NCBI GenBank assembly: GCA_021372295.1
Contig: JAJFUS010000006.1
Coordinates: forward strand, 1 to 64,000
Length of the DNA stretch: 64,000 nt
Reading direction: 5' to 3'
From: a bacterium
Lineage (GTDB): Bacteria; Armatimonadota; UBA5829
Position 1 is the first letter of the stretch; each line of letters opens with the position of its first letter. The notes beneath the pieces are model-generated. The model did no database searches, had not been told where the DNA came from, and worked only from the letters and a program-made list of their open reading frames with translations. Position numbers and translations under genes: made by a program. Below are positions 1-8,609 of the stretch, piece after piece.

Positions 1-112
1 AATGATCCCTTAAGGGATCATTCAACTCTGAGTCAGAAGGTCAAGGAAACCTGGTTTCCTTGCAGAGTCCAGAGACAGGGTCTCTGGCAGGGTTTGGGGC
101 AGAGCCCCAAAT
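1..112. repeat. Hairpin-rich intergenic repeat, copy A
   Basis: The window opens with a perfect 22-bp palindrome (1-22, centred on CTTAAG). Three consecutive perfect inverted repeats follow: CAAGGAAACC/GGTTTCCTTG (42-51/53-62), CCAGAGAC/GTCTCTGG (69-76/80-87) and TTTGGGG/CCCCAAA (93-99/105-111). The order and wording of the first part recur at 35881-35957, so this is a dispersed element and not simply a terminator. It may extend to the left of the window. The gene that follows starts about 110 bases downstream. Confidence 0.7.
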
Positions 113-221
113 CTCCCCACATTTGACATACACCCTGATGCGCCATGCCGCTTGATTTTGCGATCGATAGCGATTATCATTGGCCTTGTTCATCATCGTT
201 TATTCCGAGGTATTTCCACTA

Positions 222-1604
222 GTGCGAAAAGTACTTCCCCTTATATGTTTTATCATTTGCATGTCGGCGCAGACATTGCCTGCCGACGAACTTCGCGGCG
301 GATGGGTCACTGCCTGGAACAAAGGACTGTTTACACAGTCTCAAGCCGATGCCACTATTTCCGACGCAAAGCGGGCCGGACTGAACGCGCTGCTTGTGCA
401 GGTTCGCAAGGTCGGTGACGCATATTACGAGTCCTCTATAGAGCCTCGCGGAGACAATCTCGCGTCGGGCTTCGATCCGCTGGCGTATATGGTCAAAACG
501 GGTCATTCTAGCGGCATTCAGGTTCACGCATGGGTCAATATATGTCGAATCTGGCGCGAAAAAGAGCCTCCAATTGATCCCAAGCACATAGTCAACCGGC
601 ATCCCGAGTGGCTTAACGTGGATTATGGCGGCCACTCGCGCGCATCCGACGGCATGTTCCTAGACCCCGGCGTTCCCGAGGCTCGCGAATATACTGCGTC
701 TCTGGTGGCCGATATTGCGAAGCGCTACGACATTGACGGCATCCACCTGGATTATATCCGTTACCCGGGCAAAGAGTGGGGATACTCGCCGACGGCGCTG
801 GCTCGTTATCGAGCAGAAACCGGCGCTTCCGGCAAACCCAAGCCCGAGGATCGCAAGTGGCTGCGCTGGCGAGCGGAAAAAGTCACTGAAATGCTCGGCC
901 TCATACGCAAGCGGGTACGCGCAGTGAAACCGAATGTCGTAATATCGGCGGCGACAGTCACGTGGGGCGATTGTTGCCCCAGCTTCAGTGAAAATCTTGC
1001 CTGTAAACTCACCTGCCAAGACTGGAACGACTGGCTCGACACCGGTCTTCTGGACGCCAACGTTCCCATGAACTACAGATCCGAGAGTTCGAGCAAGTCG
1101 GCGGCGCAGTTCAGGGCATGGCTCAACGGTTTCAAGAAATGGAATGGCGGCAGGCCGACTTACGTCGGTCTGGACGTGCACAACAATAACTCCGCGGGAA
1201 TTGTTCGGCAGATAGAAGCCGTTCGCAAAGCCGGGCTGCAGGGGTACGTGTTGTTCTCGTTTAACGAGTCCGCGCTCAGGAATGCAACCGTCGCCGCGCT
1301 GGCAAAACAACATCCAAACACCGGCAATGCGGGCAGCATTGAGGTAATTGCGAGCAGGCAGATGTTCGATAAAGGTGTCAGATGCGCAATGGCAAATCAG
1401 CTCGGCATGGCTGAGGTCTATTTTAAGAAAGCAGTGGAACTGGAGCCGGGTTACATCGAAGCGCATTTCCGACTTGGACGCGTTTACCTAAGAGAACGAA
1501 ATTATGCTTCGGCAAAAGAGGAATTCGAAGCTGTTCTGAAGCTCGACCCCACGCACTCAGGCGCAAAAGCCGAGCTGGATGCCATGAAATTGAACCTCGA
1601 TTGA
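222..1604 (+). CDS. Secreted GHL10-type glycosyl hydrolase-like protein with C-terminal TPRs
   Basis: Predicted exported protein resembling the glycosyl-hydrolase-like GHL10/DUF187 (YngK-type) TIM-barrel family, which acts on or binds polysaccharides. The N terminus reads as a signal peptide: MRKVLPLICFIIC, then a short c-region ending TLPA-DE. The opening barrel strand is ELRGGWVTAWNKG, a typical family start. The DGIHLDYIRYPG segment is the usual catalytic-strand signature of the family. The last 80 or so residues form two TPR units (AEVYFKKAVELEPGY and ASAKEEFEAVLKLDP). I chose the GTG at 222 because GAGG lies 11 bases upstream and it gives a clean signal peptide; a TTG at 180 would add 14 residues. 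The barrel-TPR combination suggests a scaffolded surface enzyme, but the substrate cannot be read from the sequence. Confidence 0.82.
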   Translation: MRKVLPLICFIICMSAQTLPADELRGGWVTAWNKGLFTQSQADATISDAKRAGLNALLVQVRKVGDAYYESSIEPRGDNLASGFDPLAYMVKTGHSSGIQVHAWVNICRIWREKEPPIDPKHIVNRHPEWLNVDYGGHSRASDGMFLDPGVPEAREYTASLVADIAKRYDIDGIHLDYIRYPGKEWGYSPTALARYRAETGASGKPKPEDRKWLRWRAEKVTEMLGLIRKRVRAVKPNVVISAATVTWGDCCPSFSENLACKLTCQDWNDWLDTGLLDANVPMNYRSESSSKSAAQFRAWLNGFKKWNGGRPTYVGLDVHNNNSAGIVRQIEAVRKAGLQGYVLFSFNESALRNATVAALAKQHPNTGNAGSIEVIASRQMFDKGVRCAMANQLGMAEVYFKKAVELEPGYIEAHFRLGRVYLRERNYASAKEEFEAVLKLDPTHSGAKAELDAMKLNLD

Positions 1605-1682
1605 AGGTGTTTCGCCGGCAAATGTCGAACAAACTCCATGTTGGGGACATTTTAACCTCTAACGTCTAAGGAGGGCCTGATT

Positions 1683-3263
1683 ATGCCAAAGGTTCTTGTC
1701 AGCGATAAGTTGGCCAAAGAAGGTATCGATATACTTAAGCAGGTTGCTGAAGTAGATGTAAACACCGGTCTGCCCGAGGATGAATTGTGCAAGATCATCG
1801 GGGACTACGACGCTCTTGTGATCCGCAGCGGCACCACCGTCACCGCCAAAGTCCTGGAGGCGGCCACCAAACTTAAGATTATCGGCCGCGCAGGGGTTGG
1901 AGTCGATAACGTGGACGTGCCCGTCGCGACCGAAAAAGGCGTGATCGTGGTGAACAGCCCCGGAGGCAACACAATCGCCGCCGCAGAGCTTACCGTCGCG
2001 ATGCTGCTGGCGCTATCACGAAACATCCCGCAGGCTTACTGTTCCATGACCGAAAAACAGTGGAACCGCAGCAAGTATGTCGGCAACGAAGTTTACAAGA
2101 AAACGCTCGGCATCCTTGGACTGGGCAAGATCGGCCAGGAAGTGGCGAAACGCTGTCAGTCTTTCGGCATGAAAGTGATCGCCTACGACCCGTTCATTTC
2201 GTCCGAGACCGCTGATGCACTCGGGGTCGAAATCGTTGAATTTAATGACTGCCTCAAGCGCAGCGATTACATTTCGCTGCACCTGCCGAAAAACAAAGAG
2301 ACCATCGGTTTGATCGGCGCGAAGCAGTTCGATATGATGAAAGACGGCGTTCGCATAGTCAACTGCGCGCGCGGCGGCATTATAGACGACGGCGCGCTGG
2401 CCGAAGCCATCAAAAGCGGAAAATGCGCCGGAGCGGGGCTGGATGTATATGTTTCCGAACCGCCTGATTTCTCGAACGAGCTTTTCTCACTGCCTAATGT
2501 CGTAACCACACCGCACCTCGGCGCATCGACCGAAGAGGCCCAAACCAATGTGGCTATTGACGTGGCCGAGCAGATCGTGGATGTGTTTGAGGGCAAATCG
2601 GCTCGCAGTGCCGTCAACATGCCAGCGCTTTCCCCCGAAGTCTTGGCCGCAGTGCAGCCGTTCCTGCCTTTGGCGGAGAAAATGGCGTCACTTGCCGCGC
2701 AGACCACTGAGGGTCGGCCTTCTCAGATATCGATCCGATACTGTGGAGAACTGGCCGAAGGAGAGACCGGACCCATCACGCGCTCGGTGCTTGTCGGTCT
2801 GCTGAGGCCTGCTCTGGGCGAAAATGTGAACTCGGTCAATGCGCCGGTTATGGCGAAATCGCGCGGCCTTGAGGTCGTGGAAAGCAAGTGCGCCGACGGC
2901 GGCGACTATGCGTCGCTGCTTTCAGTCAGCGTGACCACCGACAAGGGCGTCTATGAAGTTGCAGGAACGCTGTTCGGCGCTCGCGATATGCGGGTCGTGA
3001 AAATGGGTGGTTTCCCGATGGACCTCGTTCCTGAAGGTGTCGTGCTTGTCGCTCCACATATGGACAAACCCGGCGTTATCGGAAATGTCGGCACGCTTCT
3101 GGGCAATGAAGGAATAAACATCGCCAGCATGTATGTCGGCCGCAAAACCGCCGGAGAGAACGCGATAATGGTTCTCAATGTTGATGCCGAGATTCCCGCG
3201 TCGGTGCTGGAAAAGATTACTCAGCTCAATAACATCGACAGCGTCAAACAAGTGCGCTTGTAA
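1683..3263 (+). CDS. serA: D-3-phosphoglycerate dehydrogenase
   Basis: Catalyses the NAD-dependent oxidation of 3-phosphoglycerate, the first step of serine biosynthesis, in the cytoplasm. At 526 residues it has the long form: N-terminal substrate domain, Rossmann domain with the [13 protein letters not shown] dinucleotide motif, the active-site region with HLGAST, then the intervening (ASB) domain and a C-terminal ACT domain ([20 protein letters not shown]) that normally binds serine for feedback inhibition. AAGGAGGG lies 8 bases before the ATG. A strong terminator follows at 3269-3304. The gene stands alone, with no serB or serC nearby. Confidence 0.97.
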   Translation: MPKVLVSDKLAKEGIDILKQVAEVDVNTGLPEDELCKIIGDYDALVIRSGTTVTAKVLEAATKLKIIGRAGVGVDNVDVPVATEKGVIVVNSPGGNTIAAAELTVAMLLALSRNIPQAYCSMTEKQWNRSKYVGNEVYKKTLGILGLGKIGQEVAKRCQSFGMKVIAYDPFISSETADALGVEIVEFNDCLKRSDYISLHLPKNKETIGLIGAKQFDMMKDGVRIVNCARGGIIDDGALAEAIKSGKCAGAGLDVYVSEPPDFSNELFSLPNVVTTPHLGASTEEAQTNVAIDVAEQIVDVFEGKSARSAVNMPALSPEVLAAVQPFLPLAEKMASLAAQTTEGRPSQISIRYCGELAEGETGPITRSVLVGLLRPALGENVNSVNAPVMAKSRGLEVVESKCADGGDYASLLSVSVTTDKGVYEVAGTLFGARDMRVVKMGGFPMDLVPEGVVLVAPHMDKPGVIGNVGTLLGNEGINIASMYVGRKTAGENAIMVLNVDAEIPASVLEKITQLNNIDSVKQVRL

Positions 3264-3268
3264 TCAGA

Positions 3269-3304
3269 GTAAGGAGCGCATTTGTTACAAAATGCGCTCC
3301 TTAC
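3269..3304 (+). terminator. Intrinsic terminator of serA
   Basis: A perfect 15-bp stem (GTAAGGAGCGCATTT at 3269-3283 and its complement at 3290-3304) closes a 6-base loop. It is followed by ACCGTTTTT. It lies between the convergent serA and KGG genes, so it may stop transcription from both sides. Confidence 0.85.
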
Positions 3305-3327
3305 ACCGTTTTTCTGGCCCGAATCTG

Positions 3328-3657
3328 CTATTTTTTGGACTGTTTTTGTTCTTGCGCCATTTTCTCTTTCATACGGGTGCTGCGCATCTCGCCTCCGCGT
3401 CGCCCAATCTCCGCATAAAACTCTGATCCGCGCTCCTGTCTTACCGTTTCTCCGCCTTTCTTGCCTATCTCGCGATAGAACTGCGGGCCGTATTTTTTCT
3501 TGACCGCTTCTCCGCCTTTGCGTCCGGCTTGCTTTGCCAGTTCGGGATTTGCTGCAAATCCGCCGGATTGATCATGCTCATGTGAACCACGGTGCGCTTC
3601 AGAAATTTTCCTTGCGCCGGTGGACCCGCGGCGAGGTCCAGGTTTCTCTTCGGCCAT
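3328..3657 (-). CDS. KGG-motif stress-induced protein
   Basis: Small (109 aa), hydrophilic, glycine- and charge-rich protein of the KGG/YciG group, related to plant Em-type LEA proteins and generally linked to stress or desiccation. Three motif units are visible: GGFAANPELAKQAGRKGGEA, then two YGPQFYREIGKKGGET-like units. There is no signal peptide, so it should be cytoplasmic. The chosen ATG has GGGAGGGGG upstream at a suitable distance; an in-frame start at 3675 is also possible. About 95 bases upstream is a promoter-like pair resembling general-stress (SigB-type) promoters, which fits the predicted role but is inference. Confidence 0.85.
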   Translation of the reverse strand: MAEEKPGPRRGSTGARKISEAHRGSHEHDQSGGFAANPELAKQAGRKGGEAVKKKYGPQFYREIGKKGGETVRQERGSEFYAEIGRRGGEMRSTRMKEKMAQEQKQSKK

Positions 3658-3753
3658 GAGGACACCCCCTCCCAAAAGGTTGTGACTCGATACCCAAATT
3701 GTGTGTCGAGTGTTGCCGGAATTGTCACAGATACACTTACATCCGCCTGAGAG

Positions 3754-3780
3754 ATACCCATTTATGCCCGCAAGGAAAAC
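3754..3780 (-). promoter_or_regulatory. Possible stress-sigma (SigB-like) promoter of the KGG gene
   Basis: On the minus strand GTTTTC (3780-3775) and GGGTAT (3759-3754) are separated by 15 bases, close to the GTTTAA/GGGTAT pattern of SigB-type promoters. A second GGGTAT lies at 3695-3690. The match is short and could be chance. Confidence 0.35.
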
Positions 3781-3954
3781 AGAAGTTTAGTGATATACTT
3801 TGATGGCGACGCGTATGTCAACTGTGCGATCACAATATTAACACAGCAGACACGCAAAGACAAGGGTCGGAGTGCGAGAAACGCGGAAATTTGTCATCTG
3901 AGGTGCTCGGACAACTCGCGAACGCGAATTATCCGAGCAAAATCGTGGCAGGAA

Positions 3955-5865
3955 TTACTGTACGTATTGCATCTTTTCTTTTGCGAATTCATCGGCCGGA
4001 TCCAGTTCCAGGGCGCGAAGGAACTGTTTCTTTGCTTCGGCCCTTTGCCCCAAGTGAGACAAACACCAGCCGAGTTGATCGTGTCCATAGGGGTCGTAAG
4101 GGATTTCGCGCACATATTTGGCGAACAGGTCGCGTGCCTTGCGAAGATGATTGAAGTCGTGTTTGTTCTGGTAAAGCAGAGCGTGGTCTCGCCCGAGGAA
4201 CAATACCCATTCCGATGAACCCACCTGGCGATAGGCTTCTTCGGCGACTTTTATCGACTCGTCATAGCGCTTCAAACCGAACAGCACCTGGCACTTCTTA
4301 AACTTGCAGCCCATGTGTTGTCCTTTGGACGCCTTCAGACCGGCCTCCGCCTGCTGCAGTATTTCGGGTCTATACTTTTCGTGATTCACATCGGACAACA
4401 AAAGACAAGCACGCACATAACATGCGTCATCAGAGCCCGGGCCAAGCGACTTCTCCGCTTCCGCAAACAGGGCATCCATCCGCTCACGACTTCCGTCCCA
4501 CTGCGACAGTAGCCCAGTACCATAATCGATGTAGATCCCCGCGTCTTTAGGATCGATCCGACGCAGATGGGCATACGACTTGTCTCTATCCTGATATCGG
4601 CCAAGCTGCAGGCTCATCCACATCAGGTTCTGCCATCCAAGCTGGCAGTCACGATCCATTTTGACCGCTATGAGCGCCTCACGAAGTGAATTGTTGCAGT
4701 TTTCCTCCCACTCCCGCTTGGCTGAAGACACCATTTTATTTAAGTAGTGCCCTTGGCGGGCGTTTGACGCGGCGCTATTATAACTTTGAGCAAGACAGGC
4801 ATGAAGGAAAGCGTTGTCCGGCCACAAATCGACTGCGCACCGGCTCTGCTCAATGGCCAGCTTTCCATTCTGACGACATCTGGCTACATAAGCAAGAGCG
4901 CTGTGGGCGCGGTACATATTCGGGTCGGACGCAGCAACCTCGCGTAGTTCTTTTTCGGCCAAACCATACTCGAACATCTTGGTGAGCAGCAGTCCGTGCC
5001 AGACGTGCATCAGAGAATTGTCGTCAAACCTGTCAGGTATTGCTTTTAGCAGCACCTGCAGCTTTGCGTTGGATTTTAACTCTGGACCGTAAGACGGCCC
5101 GTACCAGTAATACTCGAGCAGCCTGAGTGCCGCAAACGAAGAATCTGGATCGCGTTCGACCATACTCCACCGCATCGCTTCCACTTTCTTCATATCGGTC
5201 TCGTACCAGCTCTCTCCGTAAAGCCGCAGAATATCAGGGCTCGTAAAGTTTGATTTGTGCAGCTCTTTGAACTGTCGGGGCGACGGCTCAATGCCCATCG
5301 CTTTGAGAATATAACCAGTGGCCTTCACCTGCTGTTGCGGCAGATCGGCGATTGTCCCGGACAGTTTGAAGACGGTTTTAGACTTTAGGTGATGTGTATC
5401 ATAAATAAACAGAGTAATACCGTCGGTTTTTCCTCGAATCGTGAGATCGCCCGTCACAACATATCGCGTCCCCATAGCTTTTCCGTATTTGATTGACTGC
5501 GCATCTAAAACCGGCTTGTCTGGATCGCCTCCAGACTGGCAAACTCGCATCGCCAACTCGCTGCCTGTAAGCTCCTGGGTCACGCTTGTCGGCGCGCAGT
5601 AAAGCCTGTCCGCAAGCGACCTCGCGAACCCGGCTGCCCAGTATCTTGAACTGGAATCTCCACTGCCTCTGAAGTTGAAAACCGCAAGAGTGTCGTTTGA
5701 TTTCTCCTTAGGCAGTTCGACATGGATCGGGCGTTGTGCCGGTCGATCTAGGGTGACACCATTGCGGCCAAACATATACGTCCCGATAAACCAAGCCCCC
5801 AAACCCAGGCATCCGACAACAATAATTGCTCCAATGACAAGAACAGTAATCACTATCTTGTTCAT
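3955..5865 (-). CDS. Membrane-anchored TPR protein with TolB/FlgO-like domain
   Basis: A 636-residue protein with one N-terminal membrane segment (about residues 4-27, IVITVLVIGAIIVVGCLGLG). An approximately 130-residue domain follows, beginning NDTLAVFNFRGSGDSS and containing GTRYVVTGDLTIRG, the pattern of TolB-N/FlgO-like domains often found before TPRs. The rest is a long TPR array with clear units near the C terminus (YGHDQLGWCLSHLGQRAEAKKQFLRALELDP, shown here only as a motif region). It probably sits on the outer face of the inner membrane as a protein-interaction scaffold. GGAGGG lies 6 bases before the ATG. It is a monocistronic gene on the minus strand. A small stem TGCTCGGA/TCCGAGCA (3904-3939) lies just beyond the stop codon. 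The specific function is unknown. Confidence 0.8.
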   Translation of the reverse strand: MNKIVITVLVIGAIIVVGCLGLGAWFIGTYMFGRNGVTLDRPAQRPIHVELPKEKSNDTLAVFNFRGSGDSSSRYWAAGFARSLADRLYCAPTSVTQELTGSELAMRVCQSGGDPDKPVLDAQSIKYGKAMGTRYVVTGDLTIRGKTDGITLFIYDTHHLKSKTVFKLSGTIADLPQQQVKATGYILKAMGIEPSPRQFKELHKSNFTSPDILRLYGESWYETDMKKVEAMRWSMVERDPDSSFAALRLLEYYWYGPSYGPELKSNAKLQVLLKAIPDRFDDNSLMHVWHGLLLTKMFEYGLAEKELREVAASDPNMYRAHSALAYVARCRQNGKLAIEQSRCAVDLWPDNAFLHACLAQSYNSAASNARQGHYLNKMVSSAKREWEENCNNSLREALIAVKMDRDCQLGWQNLMWMSLQLGRYQDRDKSYAHLRRIDPKDAGIYIDYGTGLLSQWDGSRERMDALFAEAEKSLGPGSDDACYVRACLLLSDVNHEKYRPEILQQAEAGLKASKGQHMGCKFKKCQVLFGLKRYDESIKVAEEAYRQVGSSEWVLFLGRDHALLYQNKHDFNHLRKARDLFAKYVREIPYDPYGHDQLGWCLSHLGQRAEAKKQFLRALELDPADEFAKEKMQYVQ

Positions 5866-5941
5866 GCTTCACCCTCCACCTGCCGAGCTTATCAATGTAG
5901 TGGTATATTCGGGATAATTGGTGGAATGTCCTGCAAGACAA

Positions 5942-5975
5942 AAAGACCGGCGGCCTTGATCGACCACCGGTCTTT
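5942..5975 (-). terminator. Intrinsic terminator of the tRNA-Ser transcript
   Basis: On the minus strand AAAGACCGG and CCGGTCTTT form a 9-bp stem and are followed directly by a T run. The element begins three bases after the CCA end of the tRNA. Confidence 0.85.
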
Positions 5976-5978
5976 ATC

Positions 5979-6066
5979 TGGCGGAGAGGCAGGGATTCGA
6001 ACCCTGGGTGACTTGCGCCACGACGGTTTTCAAGACCGTTCCATTAAACCGCTCTGGCACCTCTCC
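5979..6066 (-). tRNA. tRNA-Ser (UGA anticodon)
   Basis: A class II tRNA of 88 bases including an encoded CCA. The acceptor arm is GGAGAGG/CCTCTCC. The anticodon stem-loop is GGTC-TTGAAAA-CC with anticodon TGA, followed by a long variable arm. The T arm is GGGTTCGAATCCC. It has its own sigma-70-like promoter and terminator, so it is a separate transcription unit behind acyP. Confidence 0.97.
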
Positions 6067-6083
6067 AAGTTGTTGACTGTTAA

Positions 6084-6112
6084 ATTATACCGTATCCGAA
6101 GACTTCTGTCAT
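6084..6112 (-). promoter_or_regulatory. Promoter of tRNA-Ser
   Basis: On the minus strand ATGACA (6112-6107) is followed after 17 bases by TATAAT (6089-6084). The predicted start lies about 10 bases before the mature 5' end of the tRNA. Confidence 0.7.
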
Positions 6113-6119
6113 CTCCGGG

Positions 6120-6419
6120 TTAGTTGTAAGTCGCCCCAGATGAAAATCTCACGAACTCACCCGTCGGGGTTGTCCAGGCGACGTGGACGTTCTCCACATG
6201 GCTCATACGCGGGCCGTTATGCAAAGCCACAAGCAGCGCTTCGAGAGGACCTTCCTCGCCTTCGGCGATGACCTCCACATCTCCATTTCGCAAGTTGCGA
6301 ACCACACCGACCAGTTGCAGTTCTCCAGCGCGCTCCAGCACAAAATACCGAAACCCCACACCCTGCACGCGCCCCTGCACCACAGCGTGCAATCGTTTCC
6401 GGCTAATATCACCGCTCAT
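6120..6419 (-). CDS. acyP: Acylphosphatase
   Basis: A small cytoplasmic enzyme hydrolysing acyl-phosphate bonds. The 99-residue protein carries the signature GRVQGVGFRYFV with the phosphate-binding Arg24, and GVVRNLRNGDVEV with the catalytic Asn42, at the usual spacing. The length is normal for the family. It is the last protein gene of the kdsA - oxidoreductase - acyP row, 14 bases after the oxidoreductase stop. Confidence 0.95.
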   Translation of the reverse strand: MSGDISRKRLHAVVQGRVQGVGFRYFVLERAGELQLVGVVRNLRNGDVEVIAEGEEGPLEALLVALHNGPRMSHVENVHVAWTTPTGEFVRFSSGATYN

Positions 6420-6433
6420 GCCCGGTTATCCAC

Positions 6434-7426
6434 TTATATGTACAATTCGGCAATACTCACTCCACACCCGCTCTGAGCCGAACGCCACGCCGCCTCGGCC
6501 AACTCGATAACATGCAGCCCACACTCCGGCGGAACCCAGTTTTCGTCCCGCCCAAGAACGGCGTCACAGAAGCTCTGGTCGGTATTTCCGCTCTCGGGCA
6601 AGTCCAGAGGGTCTCTCATCTCGCCCTGTGCGTCGCAGTAAGTCAGGCGTCCGTTTCTATAGAAGATAATGCCTTTCGTGCCCCAAATCGTGAAATCTTC
6701 GTGCCATCGACAAACCGAGTCGCCGACAATAGTCACATTCCCAAGCGCGCCGTTAGTGAATTTGATCGCGATAGACGAATCAATGTCCACCAGAGTACCA
6801 CGATTGTCGATAAACGCCCGCACACTCTCGACAGCAAGCCCGCTCGTCCACAAAATCATATCGAGCAGATGACTGCCGGAATCGTTGAGCTGGCCGCCGC
6901 CGGAAAGCGACGGGTCAAGCCGCCACGTGCCCTTCTGACTTGCTTTCCAAGACTGAGACTGCAACGCCGATACGGCGATAATCTCGCCTAACTGGCCGCT
7001 TTGCACCATACGCTTGATATACCGATACTGAGGTTTGAAGTGACGCTGATAGACCACCATCACAACCTTGCCCGACTCCTGCGCCCTCGCTACGATGTCT
7101 CGCGCCTGAATGGCATTGCAGGCCACCGGCTTCTCCACAAGAACGTGAAGCCCGGCGTTTAATGCGTCCATCACCTGCTCGTAATGATAAACGTGAGGAG
7201 TGCTGATTTCAACTGCATCGAGCCGGCCAGCCTTCAGCAGAAGCCCTAAATCCTGATATGACGGCACATCTCTCAACTCCGGCGCTTTCTCTTTTGCTGC
7301 GGCGATTCGGCTCGGGTCGACGTCACAGAGCGCGGCAATTTCGGCGTCCGGCGACTCCATGAAGCCGTGAATGTGCCGGTATGAAACTCCTCCGACACCC
7401 ACTATGCCTACCCGAATCTTCTGCAT
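6434..7426 (-). CDS. Gfo/Idh/MocA family oxidoreductase
   Basis: An NAD(P)-dependent sugar or inositol dehydrogenase-like protein of about 330 residues. The N-terminal Rossmann fold starts KIRVGIVGVGGVSYRHIHGF. The conserved EKPVACN motif (the catalytic Lys of the EKP tripeptide) is present, as is the C-terminal alpha/beta domain with a SGGGQLNDSGSHLLDMILW segment. The substrate is not predictable. I chose the ATG at 7426: GAGGGG lies about 11 bases upstream, whereas the ATG at 7435 nearly touches the ribosome-binding site. Its position after kdsA suggests a role in envelope sugar metabolism, which is inference. Confidence 0.9.
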   Translation of the reverse strand: MQKIRVGIVGVGGVSYRHIHGFMESPDAEIAALCDVDPSRIAAAKEKAPELRDVPSYQDLGLLLKAGRLDAVEISTPHVYHYEQVMDALNAGLHVLVEKPVACNAIQARDIVARAQESGKVVMVVYQRHFKPQYRYIKRMVQSGQLGEIIAVSALQSQSWKASQKGTWRLDPSLSGGGQLNDSGSHLLDMILWTSGLAVESVRAFIDNRGTLVDIDSSIAIKFTNGALGNVTIVGDSVCRWHEDFTIWGTKGIIFYRNGRLTYCDAQGEMRDPLDLPESGNTDQSFCDAVLGRDENWVPPECGLHVIELAEAAWRSAQSGCGVSIAELYI

Positions 7427-7510
7427 AACGGCCATACCCCCTCGTAATTGGCTGAGAGCCAAGAGTGGAGAGATAAGAGTTAAAAACTATTGTCGATCAG
7501 CAGTTGTCCA

Positions 7511-8332
7511 CTATCCCCTGACCAGCGCCCGCTCAATCGCCACCGCATCCGATAAAACTTTTGGCAAATCATCGAGGCTGAGCATGCTGGCGGCATCGCA
7601 CATGGCGTTTGCTGGGTCGGGATGAATCTCCATAAACAGGGCATCCACTCCCACCGCCACCGCCGCTCGCACAAGATGTGGAATGAACTCCCTCGCGCCG
7701 CCCGACGCATTGCCCAAACCGCCCGGCCTTTGAACAGCGTGAGTGGCGTCGAAAATCACAGGACAACCCAACCCGCGCATAATCGGCAGGCTGGTCATGT
7801 CCACCACCAGGGTGTTGTATCCGAACGACACACCTCGCTCGGTCAGGCAGATATTCTCATTGCCGGTGCTGCGCGCCTTGCCGACGCTGTTCTTCATATC
7901 CCAAGGGGCCAGAAACTGGCCTTTTTTGATATTCACGCACTTGCCCGTACGGGCAGCCGCGACAATAAGGTCTGTCTGTCTGCACAAAAACGCGGGAATC
8001 TGCAGTATATCGGCGACCTCGGCTATCGGTTTCGCCTGAAATGTCTCATGGACGTCGGTGAGCACCGGCAGCCCCAGCTTCGACTTGACCGACGCGAGTA
8101 TCTCCAGCCCTTTATCAAGACCAGGCCCGCGGAACGACTCCACACTGGTGCGGTTCGCCTTGTCGAACGACGCCTTGAATATATATGGAACCCCGAGGCC
8201 GTCGCAGATGCTCTTTGCTTTTGTCGCGACCTCAAGGCACAATTCTTCCGATTCTATTACACACGGCCCCGCGATGAGCGCCAGAGAGCGGCCGTCGCCA
8301 AACTCTATATTGCCTGCTTTGGCAAGTATCAT
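7511..8332 (-). CDS. kdsA: 3-deoxy-8-phosphooctulonate synthase, metal-dependent type
   Basis: Condenses phosphoenolpyruvate with arabinose-5-phosphate to KDO-8-phosphate, the first committed step to the KDO of lipopolysaccharide inner core. The 273 residues show the family motifs [60 protein letters not shown] and [13 protein letters not shown]. The Cys in AGPCVIES is the metal ligand of the Aquifex-type, metal-dependent class; E. coli KdsA has Asn there. The gene implies an outer membrane with KDO-containing LPS. It follows ftsZ after a 277-base gap. AGGGAG precedes the ATG. Confidence 0.95.
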   Translation of the reverse strand: MILAKAGNIEFGDGRSLALIAGPCVIESEELCLEVATKAKSICDGLGVPYIFKASFDKANRTSVESFRGPGLDKGLEILASVKSKLGLPVLTDVHETFQAKPIAEVADILQIPAFLCRQTDLIVAAARTGKCVNIKKGQFLAPWDMKNSVGKARSTGNENICLTERGVSFGYNTLVVDMTSLPIMRGLGCPVIFDATHAVQRPGGLGNASGGAREFIPHLVRAAVAVGVDALFMEIHPDPANAMCDAASMLSLDDLPKVLSDAVAIERALVRG

Positions 8333-8609
8333 GTAAAACTATCTCCCTAACCCAAATTATCTTCCACAACTAACGACTAAACACTTATCCGCCAAGCGCC
8401 CATATTCCTGCACGAGCGTGTTTAGAGGTTTCAGAGCTTTGAGGATCGAGAACAGAGGAGTAGCAGAGATTTTGGAGAGATGGTGAATAAGGCAAAGAAC
8501 CCACATTATGTGGACGAATGATGTTCCCGGACAAGCCGCCGACAGACATATAGCCCGATCGCGGCGGCTCTGTCACTTTGTAATCGTCATTTAACAGGAA
8601 GCGCACGGC
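8333..8609. other. Intergenic region between ftsZ and kdsA
   Basis: No convincing ORF. One inverted repeat, CCGCCG/CGGCGG, about 50 bases past the ftsZ stop, could be a weak terminator but lacks a T run. The last 60 bases before kdsA contain its ribosome-binding site. I see no clear consensus promoter. Confidence 0.5.

Noticed and set aside
660-1466. A 268-codon minus-strand frame opposite the GHL10-type gene
   Set aside because: Shadow of a well-supported gene; no motif, no start signal.
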